Shown piece by piece: positions 43,402 to 51,095 of a stretch of DNA of 64,000 bases. A program made the translations under genes and the position numbers. Below the pieces are notes generated by a model. That model was not told the DNA's origin, searched no databases, and saw only the letters and a list, made by a program, of their open reading frames with translations. Each line of letters starts with the position of its first letter. Within the stretch, counting starts at the first letter, position 1. Location of the stretch: assembly GCF_045446075.1 (NCBI RefSeq), contig NZ_JBJJBQ010000001.1, positions 248,001 through 312,000 of the forward strand, given 5' to 3'. Source of the DNA: Flavisericum labens (GTDB lineage Bacteria; Bacteroidota; Bacteroidia; Flavobacteriales; Flavobacteriaceae).

Positions 43402-44421
43402 ATGATAGATAAGATTAAAGAACTCATTGACGAAGCCGAAGCGTTTAAGACCCAATCTAAAGAAGAGGTTGAGGCTTTTCGTATAAAATATTTAGGTTCC
43501 AAAGGCTTGTTGAAACAGTATTTTGCCGAGTTTAAAAATGTGGCGAACGACCAAAAAAAGGAATTTGGGCAAACCATTAACAAGCTTAAAAAAACGGCTG
43601 AAGACAAAGTAAATGCCCTAAAGGAAGAACTGGAAAGCAAAGAAGAAGTAAAAGGAGTTTATGGCGATTTATCGCGTCCGGGCGAATCGATTCAGATTGG
43701 TGCCCGCCATCCTATTTCTATAGTAAAGAACCAAATTATAGATATTTTTTCAAGAATAGGTTTCAATGTTAGCGAAGGTCCGGAAATTGAAGACGATTGG
43801 CATAACTTTACGGCATTAAATTTACCAGAGTACCATCCGGCACGCGATATGCAGGATACATTTTTTATACAAACGGATCCCGATATTTTATTGCGTACAC
43901 ACACAAGTTCTGTGCAAGTGCGATATATGGAAAATAACAAACCGCCCATCCGTACCATTTCTCCCGGAAGGGTTTACCGAAACGAAGCTATTTCAGCACG
44001 TTCGCATTGTTTTTTCCATCAAGTAGAAGGTTTATACATTGACAAGGATGTGAGTTTTGCTGATTTAAAACAAACGCTTCAGCATTTTACCACTGAAATG
44101 TTTGGAAAAAGTAAAATTCGTTTGCGTCCATCATATTTTCCTTTCACTGAACCAAGTGCCGAGGTAGATGTATACTGGGGCTTAGAAACCGAAATAGATT
44201 ACCGTATTACTAAAGGTACGGGCTGGTTGGAGATTATGGGTTGCGGTATGGTAGACCCTAATGTTTTAGAAAATTGCGGAATAGATTCTAAAGAATATTC
44301 AGGATTTGCCTTCGGTATGGGCATAGACAGAATAGCCATGCTGTTGCATCAAATTGGAGATATCCGTTTGTTGAGCGAAAATGATGTACGTTTCTTGGAG
44401 CAGTTTAAGTCTGCTTTGTAA
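43402..44421 (+). CDS. pheS: Phenylalanyl-tRNA synthetase alpha subunit
   Basis: A 339-residue class II synthetase subunit that, with PheT, charges tRNA(Phe). It has the N-terminal coiled-coil (about 1-90, tRNA binding), then the catalytic core: motif 2 as SPGRVYRNEAISARSHCFFH, the FTEPSAEVDVYW segment, and motif 3 as FAFGMGIDRIAMLLH. Length and motifs are complete. pheT is not in the window, so the subunits are encoded apart, as is common in this phylum. Own -7 box and no operon partner. Confidence 0.97.
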   Translation: MIDKIKELIDEAEAFKTQSKEEVEAFRIKYLGSKGLLKQYFAEFKNVANDQKKEFGQTINKLKKTAEDKVNALKEELESKEEVKGVYGDLSRPGESIQIGARHPISIVKNQIIDIFSRIGFNVSEGPEIEDDWHNFTALNLPEYHPARDMQDTFFIQTDPDILLRTHTSSVQVRYMENNKPPIRTISPGRVYRNEAISARSHCFFHQVEGLYIDKDVSFADLKQTLQHFTTEMFGKSKIRLRPSYFPFTEPSAEVDVYWGLETEIDYRITKGTGWLEIMGCGMVDPNVLENCGIDSKEYSGFAFGMGIDRIAMLLHQIGDIRLLSENDVRFLEQFKSAL

Positions 44422-44439
44422 AACTTCAATTAAATTGAT

Positions 44440-44453
44440 CCTGCTTTCGCGGG
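44440..44453. repeat. REP-like palindrome CCTGCTTTCGCGGG
   Basis: A short hairpin with CCTGC and GCGGG arms (one G-U pair) around TTTC, 12 nt before the next ATG. It resembles the core of dispersed intergenic palindromes whose loop reads TTTCGC and which occur in many bacterial genomes. Confidence 0.5.
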
Positions 44454-44464
44454 AAAAACAGAAA

Positions 44465-44860
44465 ATGAAAAAAGACATTCAAATTCCAAAGGTTGAAGGT
44501 GTTTACGTTGCTGTTGTCAACGAGTACAACGATCTTTACAAAATTGAAGATTGGAACGCTTACATTATAAACGATAAGGATGTTGATTTAGAGATGGTGA
44601 TTATTGTTACTAGTGGCTACTCCGATGAGAAAACAACTTCGGTTTTTAGAAAAAAAACAGACCTGCTTCCTAAAAAAAGTTATGCTAAAATAGAACTGAT
44701 GCAGGAAGAACTTTTTGCGTTAAACAATACCTTTAAAGTGTCTTTTTTTGAGGGCAACCAAATGTTTGATAAAACTTATCTATTCAGGAAAAATACCATT
44801 AACAAAAACGCTTTGCAGACTATTCCGCTGATGGAATCTAAAGGGGTTTTGGTTAAATAA
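44465..44860 (+). CDS. Conserved small protein of unknown function
   Basis: A 131-residue cytosolic protein, starting MKKDIQIPKVEGVYVAVVNE; the upstream extension of the reading frame overlaps pheS and is not credible. Beta-rich in the first half (VYVAVVNEYN, MVIIVTSGYSD), with helix and strands after. No signal, no recognised motif. The start is 43 nt after the pheS stop and could be read through from pheS. The stop is only 7 nt from the stop of the convergent Usp gene. Confidence 0.75.
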   Translation: MKKDIQIPKVEGVYVAVVNEYNDLYKIEDWNAYIINDKDVDLEMVIIVTSGYSDEKTTSVFRKKTDLLPKKSYAKIELMQEELFALNNTFKVSFFEGNQMFDKTYLFRKNTINKNALQTIPLMESKGVLVK

Positions 44861-44867
44861 TTAAGTT

Positions 44868-45692
44868 TTAAATCTTAAAAGTAATCACAGGGCGTTTGGC
44901 GTGGTTTACCAAATCTTCACTAATGCTCCCATTAAAAAAGTGCGATATACCTTGGCGCCCATGGGTACTCATACCTATTAAATCCGCCCCAATAGATTGC
45001 GAAAAGTTCATAATTCCTTTTTCAACGCTTAAGTCGTTATAAATATTCTGCGTGTAGGGTACAGAATCTAAAAGTTTGATGTACTCTTCAATGCGTTTGT
45101 TGGCTTCGTCTGTAGTAATAAACCTATTAGGGGTGTTTACCATAAGTAAATGTATTTTTGCCCCAAAAGTTTTGGCAAAATCAATTGCCTTTTTAAAAGT
45201 ATCCTTGTTATCGTTTTCGAAATCCGAAGCGAAAACAAATTCGGAAATATTAAAAACAGGATGTTCTTTTTTCACCACCAATACAGGGGTTTCAGAAGTT
45301 CTTACAACCTTTTCGGTGTTACTTCCAACAAGCATTTCCCTCAAGCCGCTAGCACCATTGGAACCCATAACAATTAAGTCGATATCATTTTTTTTAGAAA
45401 TATGAAAAATACCTTTAAATATCTCTTGAAAATCAACTGTTTCATGCACCGTTAAACCATCCAAATAATCTTTTTGTTTTAGCTGTTCGAATTTTTTATG
45501 GGCCAACTTCATAAAAAACATAGCTTCTGGCAAACTGCTTTGGGCACCCATAGGGTCTACTTCCTGTAAAGGAATTTCAAGCATGTGCAGTAAAAAGATT
45601 TCACAATCGTGTTTTTTAGCAATTTGGGCGGCCACTTTAAGTGCGTTTTCGGCTTGGTCTGAAAAATCGGTTGGAACAAGTAATTTTTTCAT
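44868..45692 (-). CDS. Tandem universal stress protein
   Basis: A 274-residue cytosolic protein with two Usp domains (about 1-145 and 150-274). The first has an intact nucleotide-binding loop, GSNGASGLREMLVGSNTEKV, and ends SETPVLVVK. The second has a similar GMSTHGRQGISHFFNGSISE and ends AKRPVITFK. Both therefore may bind ATP, in contrast to the Usp-like protein at 37002. Role: general stress or energy-limited survival, partner unknown. The gene is divergent from rimP with a 220-nt gap. Confidence 0.93.
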   Translation of the reverse strand: MKKLLVPTDFSDQAENALKVAAQIAKKHDCEIFLLHMLEIPLQEVDPMGAQSSLPEAMFFMKLAHKKFEQLKQKDYLDGLTVHETVDFQEIFKGIFHISKKNDIDLIVMGSNGASGLREMLVGSNTEKVVRTSETPVLVVKKEHPVFNISEFVFASDFENDNKDTFKKAIDFAKTFGAKIHLLMVNTPNRFITTDEANKRIEEYIKLLDSVPYTQNIYNDLSVEKGIMNFSQSIGADLIGMSTHGRQGISHFFNGSISEDLVNHAKRPVITFKI

Positions 45693-45839
45693 TGGTTCAA
45701 GGTTTATTAAGTTAATACTTTTAAAATGAAATAAGCCAAGCGTTAAACTTAGGCCAAAGTGCTTTTTAGTTCACTCACTTTAACACGTAAGTTATATTTA
45801 AATTTATGAAATATTCCTTTAAAAATCAATAAAATATTA

Positions 45840-45847
45840 TATATTTG
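45840..45847 (+). promoter_or_regulatory. -7 box TATATTTG of the rimP-nusA-infB operon
   Basis: Exact match to TAnnTTTG; TTTA at 45818-45821, 18 nt upstream, is a weak -33 box. Transcription would begin near 45853, giving a leader of about 60 nt that contains the hairpin at 45877-45902. Confidence 0.6.
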
Positions 45848-45876
45848 CACCATCGAAAGACGAAATTAAAGATTAT

Positions 45877-45902
45877 GAGGGGACGGAAAGTCCCCTCTTT
45901 TT
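45877..45902 (+). promoter_or_regulatory. Terminator-like leader hairpin of the rimP-nusA-infB operon
   Basis: GAGGGGAC (45877-45884) and GTCCCCTC (45890-45897) form a perfect, GC-rich 8-bp stem with GGAAA loop, then TTTTT to 45902. The rimP ATG is 10 nt further on. Such a structure inside a leader suggests attenuation; NusA, encoded downstream, changes termination efficiency and could feed back. Not proven. Confidence 0.75.
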
Positions 45903-45912
45903 ATACTAAAAA

Positions 45913-46374
45913 ATGTTTAAGACGAAAGTTACAGAATTACTTGAAGGCGCCTTAATTGAAAGACCTGATTTATTCCTGATAGATTTGAACATTTCGCCAA
46001 GCAACCATATTAAAGTAATTATTGATGGCGATAACGGTGTGTTGGTTGAAGACTGTATGTTTGTAAGTCGCGCCATTGAACATAATTTAGATCGTGAAGA
46101 AGAAGATTTTTCGTTGGAGGTAATGTCGGCAGGTGCAGCATCGCCATTAGTGCACAAACGCCAGTACAAAAAAAATATTGACAGAACGCTTAATGTAAAA
46201 ACAAATTCTGAAACAATAGAAGGCGTACTTACGCAAGCCGATGATGACTTTATAAAATTAGAGTGGAAGGTTAGAGAGCCAAAACCAGTAGGAAAAGGCA
46301 AAGTAACCGTAAAAAAGGAAGCAAAAATTCCTTATGAAAATATTGTAGAAGCAAAAGTTATGATTAAATTTTAA
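45913..46374 (+). CDS. rimP: Ribosome maturation factor RimP
   Basis: A 153-residue cytosolic factor for 30S subunit assembly. It has the two-domain RimP layout: N-terminal alpha/beta domain with PSNHIKVIIDGDNGVLVEDC and SLEVMSAGAASPL, then a C-terminal Sm-like beta-barrel (NVKTNSETIEGVLTQADDDF, IKLEWKV). First gene of the rimP-nusA-infB operon (12 nt to nusA), the same order as in most bacteria. A terminator-like hairpin sits in its leader. Confidence 0.96.
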   Translation: MFKTKVTELLEGALIERPDLFLIDLNISPSNHIKVIIDGDNGVLVEDCMFVSRAIEHNLDREEEDFSLEVMSAGAASPLVHKRQYKKNIDRTLNVKTNSETIEGVLTQADDDFIKLEWKVREPKPVGKGKVTVKKEAKIPYENIVEAKVMIKF

Positions 46375-46386
46375 TTTAAAAGAGAT

Positions 46387-47619
46387 ATGGAAAATGTCGC
46401 GTTAATTGAATCTTTTTCAGAATTCAAAGACGATAAGCTAATTGACAGAGTAACGTTAATGGCTATTTTGGAAGATGTATTTAGAAGTGCCCTTAAAAAG
46501 AAATTTGGAGATGATGATAATTTTGATATTATTGTTAATCCAGATAAAGGGGATTTGGAGATATGGAGAAATAGAATTGTTGTGGCTGACGGAGAAGTTG
46601 AAGAGCCAAATCAGGAAATTTCACTTACTGAGGCACGCAAGATTGAACCCGATTTTGAAGTAGGGGAAGATGTATCTGAAGAAGTAAAGTTAGTAGACTT
46701 AGGAAGGCGTGCTATTTTAGCATTGCGCCAAAACCTAATCTCTAAAATCCATGAGCACGACAATGCTATAATCTACAAGCAATTCAAAGATTTAGTTGGC
46801 GAAATTTATACGGCAGAGGTGCATCATATCCGTCATAGGGCTGTAATCCTATTGGATGATGAAGGCAACGAAATTGTTCTTCCAAAAGACAGACAAATAC
46901 CATCAGATTTCTTTAGAAAAGGCGATAACGTTCGTGGTGTAATTGATAGTGTAGAGCTAAAAGGGGCTAAGCCTACCATCATCATGTCAAGAAGCTCTCC
47001 AGTATTTTTAGAGAAACTATTCGAACAAGAAATACCAGAAGTTTTTGATGGTTTAATAACCGTAAAAAACGTGGTAAGAATACCAGGCGAAAAAGCAAAG
47101 GTGGCTGTAGATTCTTATGATGATAGAATTGATCCAGTTGGTGCCTGTGTAGGTATGAAAGGTTCCAGAATACACGGTATTGTGCGTGAGTTGGGTAACG
47201 AAAACATCGATGTAATAAATTATACTAACAATTTGCAATTGTACATTACACGTGCATTGAGCCCGGCAAGAGTAACTTCAATAAAAATCGACGAAGAAAC
47301 TAAGCGAGCTGAGGTTATTTTAAAGCCAGAAGAGGTGAGCAAAGCCATTGGTAGAGGTGGGCATAACATTCGTTTGGCTGGTCAACTAACTGGTTATGAG
47401 ATTGATGTATTTAGAGAAGGAGCAGAAGAAGATGTAGAATTAAGAGAGTTCTCTGATGAAATTGAAGATTGGATTATCGCTGAATTCAGTAAAGCTGGAT
47501 TAGATACTGCGAAAAGCGTATTAGAGCAAGAAGTTGATGATTTAGTTAAAAGAACAGACCTAGAAGAAGAAACAATTAACGATGTTATCAGAATTCTTAG
47601 GGAAGAATTTGAAGAATAA
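46387..47619 (+). CDS. nusA: Transcription termination/antitermination factor NusA
   Basis: A 410-residue RNA polymerase-binding protein that modulates pausing, termination and antitermination. N-terminal domain 1-125, S1 domain about 133-200 (GEIYTAEVHHIRHRAVILLD), KH1 and KH2 from about 225 to 345 (GACVGMKGSRIHGIVRELGN, AIGRGGHNIRLAGQLTGYEI). An acidic tail follows, but the C-terminal AR1/AR2 repeats of E. coli are absent; the short form is normal in this phylum. Its own transcript may be subject to the leader hairpin upstream of rimP. Confidence 0.97.
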   Translation: MENVALIESFSEFKDDKLIDRVTLMAILEDVFRSALKKKFGDDDNFDIIVNPDKGDLEIWRNRIVVADGEVEEPNQEISLTEARKIEPDFEVGEDVSEEVKLVDLGRRAILALRQNLISKIHEHDNAIIYKQFKDLVGEIYTAEVHHIRHRAVILLDDEGNEIVLPKDRQIPSDFFRKGDNVRGVIDSVELKGAKPTIIMSRSSPVFLEKLFEQEIPEVFDGLITVKNVVRIPGEKAKVAVDSYDDRIDPVGACVGMKGSRIHGIVRELGNENIDVINYTNNLQLYITRALSPARVTSIKIDEETKRAEVILKPEEVSKAIGRGGHNIRLAGQLTGYEIDVFREGAEEDVELREFSDEIEDWIIAEFSKAGLDTAKSVLEQEVDDLVKRTDLEEETINDVIRILREEFEE

Positions 47620-47671
47620 TAAAAATAGTGCAGATTTGCACAACATTATGTACTAATACAGGCATAATATA

Positions 47672-47679
47672 TATATTTG
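47672..47679 (+). promoter_or_regulatory. Internal -7 box TATATTTG before infB
   Basis: Exact match to TAnnTTTG in the 79-nt nusA-infB gap, 19 nt before the infB ATG. No -33 box at the right distance, so it may be a weak internal promoter. Confidence 0.35.
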
Positions 47680-47698
47680 AGTATTTTAAAGGCAATTT

Positions 47699-50419
47699 AT
47701 GGCTGAAACAATTAGATTAAATAAAGTATTACGCGAACTGAATATCTCACTAGATCGAGCTGTTGAATTTTTAGATTCAAAAGGTATCGAAATAGAGAAG
47801 CGTCCTACTACAAAAATTTCTGAGGAAACATATAATGTTCTTTCCGATGAATTTGAGACAGACGCTAACAAAAAAATGAGGTCACAAAAAGTTAGCGAGG
47901 CTAAGCTTAAGGAAAAGGAAGATTTGCGTATTAAACGCGAGAAAGAACTGGAGGCCAAACAAAAAGAAGAAGAAGCCAAAGAAAAAGCCAAGCAGGAAGA
48001 AGAAGTTGTAAAGGCCTCAAAAGCCCTATCAGGCCCAAAGCAAGTGGGTAAAATAGATTTAGAGCCTAAGAAAAAAGAAGAAAGCCCTGCGGCTAAAGAA
48101 GAAAAGGTTGAAGAAAAACCAGTAGCCAAAAAAGAAGAAAAGAAAGAAACTCCTAAAAAGGAAGAAAAATCTAAAGAGGAGCAAAAGAAAGAGGTATCTA
48201 AGGTTGAGCCAAGACAAGTTGAGATTGATGGTGAGATGGTTAAGTCTGATGAAAAAGTTGAAACGCAGTATAAAAAATTAAGCGGACCAAAAATCGCGGG
48301 AGATAAAATTGATTTATCCCAATTTAATAAACCCAAGAAAAAGAAAGAAGAAAAGAAAGCCGATTCAAAACCTGGTGATTCTGGAAGTTCTAATAAGAGA
48401 AAACGACGTAGAATTAGTAAAGCTGGTGGTCCCCAAGATAATAGAGGCGCAGGCAGAGGTGGTAACGACCGTTTTAAAGGTAAAGGACGTAGAAGTACTG
48501 TCAAGGAAGAGCCTAGTGAAGAGGATGTAAAAAAACAAGTGCGTGAAACACTTGAAAAACTTCAAGGTAAATCTAGCAAAGGTAAAGGCGCCAAATACAG
48601 AAGAGACAAAAGAGATCAGCACAGAGAACAAACAGAAATAGACCAACAAATAGAGGCGGCAGAAAGCAAGGTGCTTAAAGTTACCGAGTTTGTAACCGCT
48701 AGTGAAGTGGCAACTATGATGAACGTTAGTGTAACCGAAATCATATCAGCTTGTATGTCACTTGGTATGATGGTAACCATGAATCAACGATTAGATGCTG
48801 AAACACTGTCAATCGTTGCTGAAGAATTTGGTTACAAAGTTGAGTTTGTAACTGCAGATATAGAAGAATCTATTGAAGAAGTAGAAGATAAACCAGAAGA
48901 TTTAGAACCTAGAGCTCCAATTGTTACCGTAATGGGGCATGTGGATCATGGTAAAACATCACTTTTGGATTACATTCGTGAAGAGAATGTAATCGCGGGT
49001 GAGTCTGGTGGAATTACGCAGCATATCGGAGCATATGGCGTAATGTTGGAAAATGGACAAAAGATAGCGTTTTTAGATACACCAGGTCACGAGGCCTTTA
49101 CGGCCATGCGTGCTCGTGGTGCCCAAGTTACTGATATTGCTATTATTGTGGCTGCTGCAGATGATGATATTATGCCGCAAACCAAAGAGGCTATATCGCA
49201 TGCTCAAGCTGCAGGAGTACCTATTGTTTTTGCAATCAACAAAATTGATAAACCAGATGCCAACCCTGAAAAAATTAAGGAAGGCTTGGCGAATATGAAC
49301 CTTTTGGTTGAAGATTGGGGGGGTAAAATTCAATCCCATGATATTTCAGCCAAATTTGGTACAGGTGTCAAGGAGCTTTTGGAGAAGGTATTGCTTGAAG
49401 CAGAATTGTTAGAGCTCAAGGCAAACCCAGATAAGCCGGCACAAGGTACGGTTGTTGAGGCCTTTTTAGATAAAGGTCGTGGTTATGTGTCTACCATCTT
49501 GGTTCAAGCAGGAACATTAAAAGTGGGTGATTATGTGTTGGCTGGTCAGCACAGTGGTAAAGTTAAGGCTATGCACGATGAAAGAGGCCACGATATTGAG
49601 GCGGCCGGCCCATCAACTCCAGTATCTATTTTAGGATTGGACGGTGCCCCACAGGCTGGTGATAAATTTAATGTTTTTGAAGATGAGCGTGAAGCCAAGC
49701 AAATTGCTTCCAAACGTTCTCAGCTACAGCGTGAACAATCGGTGAGAACACAACGACATATTACACTTGATGAAATTGGTAGAAGGATTGCGCTTGGCGA
49801 TTTCCAAGAACTCAATATTATCCTTAAAGGGGATGTGGATGGTTCTGTGGAAGCCCTTACAGATTCATTCCAAAAGCTATCAACTGAAGAAATCCATGTT
49901 AATATTATCCATAAAGGAGTTGGAGCCATTACAGAAAGTGACGTGTTGTTGGCAACGGCCTCAGATGCTATTATTATAGGATTTAACGTTCGTCCGGTAG
50001 GTAATGCCCGTTCGATTGCAGATAAGGAAGAGATTGATATTAGAACTTACTCTATTATCTATGATGCCATAAATGATCTTAAGGACGCAATGGAAGGCAT
50101 GTTGTCGCCAGAGCTTAAAGAAGAGATTACTGGTACTGCAGAAATAAGAGAAACATTTAAGGTTTCTAAAGTAGGCACTATTGCCGGTTGTATGGTAACC
50201 AATGGTAAAATTATGAGAAACTCTGGTGTTCGTTTAATACGTGATGGCGTGGTTGTGTACACAGGAGAATTAGCGTCGTTAAAACGATTTAAAGATGATG
50301 TCAAAGAAGTGACCAAAGGTTACGATTGTGGTATGCAAATTAAAAACTACAACGATGTTAAAGAAGGTGATATCGTAGAGGCCTTCCATGAAGTTGAGGT
50401 TAAAAAGAAATTGAAGTAA
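47699..50419 (+). CDS. infB: Translation initiation factor IF-2
   Basis: A 906-residue GTPase that brings fMet-tRNA to the ribosome. IF2_N domain at residues 1-55 (IRLNKVLRELNISLDRAVEF), then a Lys/Glu-rich linker (about 60-320), a second IF2_N-like segment near 325-380 (VTEFVTASEVATMMNVSVTE) and the G domain with G1 GHVDHGKT (about 412-419), G3 DTPGHEAFTAMRARG and G4 NKID. Domains II to IV follow with RDGVVVYTGELASLKRFKDD near the end. The biased linker explains the long spurious reverse-strand frame over its 5' part. Confidence 0.98.
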   Translation: MAETIRLNKVLRELNISLDRAVEFLDSKGIEIEKRPTTKISEETYNVLSDEFETDANKKMRSQKVSEAKLKEKEDLRIKREKELEAKQKEEEAKEKAKQEEEVVKASKALSGPKQVGKIDLEPKKKEESPAAKEEKVEEKPVAKKEEKKETPKKEEKSKEEQKKEVSKVEPRQVEIDGEMVKSDEKVETQYKKLSGPKIAGDKIDLSQFNKPKKKKEEKKADSKPGDSGSSNKRKRRRISKAGGPQDNRGAGRGGNDRFKGKGRRSTVKEEPSEEDVKKQVRETLEKLQGKSSKGKGAKYRRDKRDQHREQTEIDQQIEAAESKVLKVTEFVTASEVATMMNVSVTEIISACMSLGMMVTMNQRLDAETLSIVAEEFGYKVEFVTADIEESIEEVEDKPEDLEPRAPIVTVMGHVDHGKTSLLDYIREENVIAGESGGITQHIGAYGVMLENGQKIAFLDTPGHEAFTAMRARGAQVTDIAIIVAAADDDIMPQTKEAISHAQAAGVPIVFAINKIDKPDANPEKIKEGLANMNLLVEDWGGKIQSHDISAKFGTGVKELLEKVLLEAELLELKANPDKPAQGTVVEAFLDKGRGYVSTILVQAGTLKVGDYVLAGQHSGKVKAMHDERGHDIEAAGPSTPVSILGLDGAPQAGDKFNVFEDEREAKQIASKRSQLQREQSVRTQRHITLDEIGRRIALGDFQELNIILKGDVDGSVEALTDSFQKLSTEEIHVNIIHKGVGAITESDVLLATASDAIIIGFNVRPVGNARSIADKEEIDIRTYSIIYDAINDLKDAMEGMLSPELKEEITGTAEIRETFKVSKVGTIAGCMVTNGKIMRNSGVRLIRDGVVVYTGELASLKRFKDDVKEVTKGYDCGMQIKNYNDVKEGDIVEAFHEVEVKKKLK

Positions 50420-50442
50420 TTTTTAATGAAACTATAGAAAAT

Positions 50443-50470
50443 AAAAAAGCGACTTAACAGTCGCTTTTTT
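50443..50470. terminator. Bidirectional terminator between infB and the SPOR gene
   Basis: AAAAAAGCGACT (50443-50454) and AGTCGCTTTTTT (50459-50470) form a 12-bp stem with TAAC loop, with A- and T-runs on both sides. Fits termination of both convergent transcripts. Confidence 0.93.
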
Positions 50471-50492
50471 ATTTTTTGGAATATTTTAATAT

Positions 50493-50888
50493 CTATTTCT
50501 TCGGTTTAAAAATAAAGGCGGCCGGAAATTTTCTTTTTATATTTAGCAGAGCGCGGTCTGCTTCAAGCCTCGTTCTAAAATTGCCTGCCCACACTTTAAA
50601 GTTTGGGGTTTCATATTGCATAGAAGGATTCCAGTCAGAAAATGACTTACTGAATTCACTTTGCGCCTCACGTGCACCAGAGCGATTTCCAGAATATACC
50701 TGTATTTTATAACGGTCGGAATCATTTTCATTTTTGTTCATTTCTTTCTTCAAGTTTAACAAAATGTCTATTTTTTTGTCCTGATTCACTTCAACACCTC
50801 CCTCTTGGGAAAAGCTGTAAACAGTACTCAAAATGCAAACAAAAAGGCTTAAAAAACGTATTCTTTTATTCAATGCTTTCATTTTCAA
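50493..50888 (-). CDS. SPOR-domain protein
   Basis: A 131-residue exported protein (signal about 1-27, ending YSFSQ; an in-frame ATG two codons later is an alternative start). The C-terminal 70 residues are a SPOR domain (DRYKIQVYSGNRSGAREAQS, YETPNFKVWAGNFRTRLEAD), which binds denuded glycan strands of peptidoglycan at division sites. No membrane anchor beyond the signal is visible, so it should be periplasmic. It is convergent with infB and divergent from the act operon. Confidence 0.88.
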   Translation of the reverse strand: MKMKALNKRIRFLSLFVCILSTVYSFSQEGGVEVNQDKKIDILLNLKKEMNKNENDSDRYKIQVYSGNRSGAREAQSEFSKSFSDWNPSMQYETPNFKVWAGNFRTRLEADRALLNIKRKFPAAFIFKPKK

Positions 50889-50981
50889 ATATTTTTCACA
50901 AATGTATAAGTTATTAACTTAAAAGTGTGCTTTTTTATTATTTAGAATTGCTCTAAATTAACAATTAACACTTCGCTAACA

Positions 50982-51012
50982 TTTCTAAAATGGACTTTTA
51001 ATATTACTTTTG
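50982..51012 (+). promoter_or_regulatory. Promoter of the act-cox operon
   Basis: TACTTTTG at 51005-51012 is an exact -7 box; TTTC at 50982-50985, 19 nt upstream, is a one-mismatch -33 box. Start near 51018, giving a leader of about 80 nt to the preferred actA ATG at 51096. Confidence 0.65.
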
Positions 51013-51033
51013 CGACAGATTTTTTAAAATGTA

Positions 51034-51052
51034 ATTTACTATTTTAGTAAAT
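51034..51052 (+). promoter_or_regulatory. Leader hairpin in actA 5' region
   Basis: ATTTACTA (51034-51041) and TAGTAAAT (51045-51052) form an 8-bp AU-rich stem with TTT loop. The right arm covers the first two bases of the ATG at 51051, which argues that translation begins at 51096 or that the first start is masked. Confidence 0.5.
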
Positions 51053-51095
51053 GAAAAAATCATACCAAAGTTTAGAAGTTAATATAACCAACAAT

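Noticed and set aside
47686..48504. 272-codon open frame on the minus strand opposite infB
   Set aside because: It mirrors the Lys/Glu-rich linker of IF-2; purine-rich coding DNA leaves the opposite strand without stops. No start context or homology.
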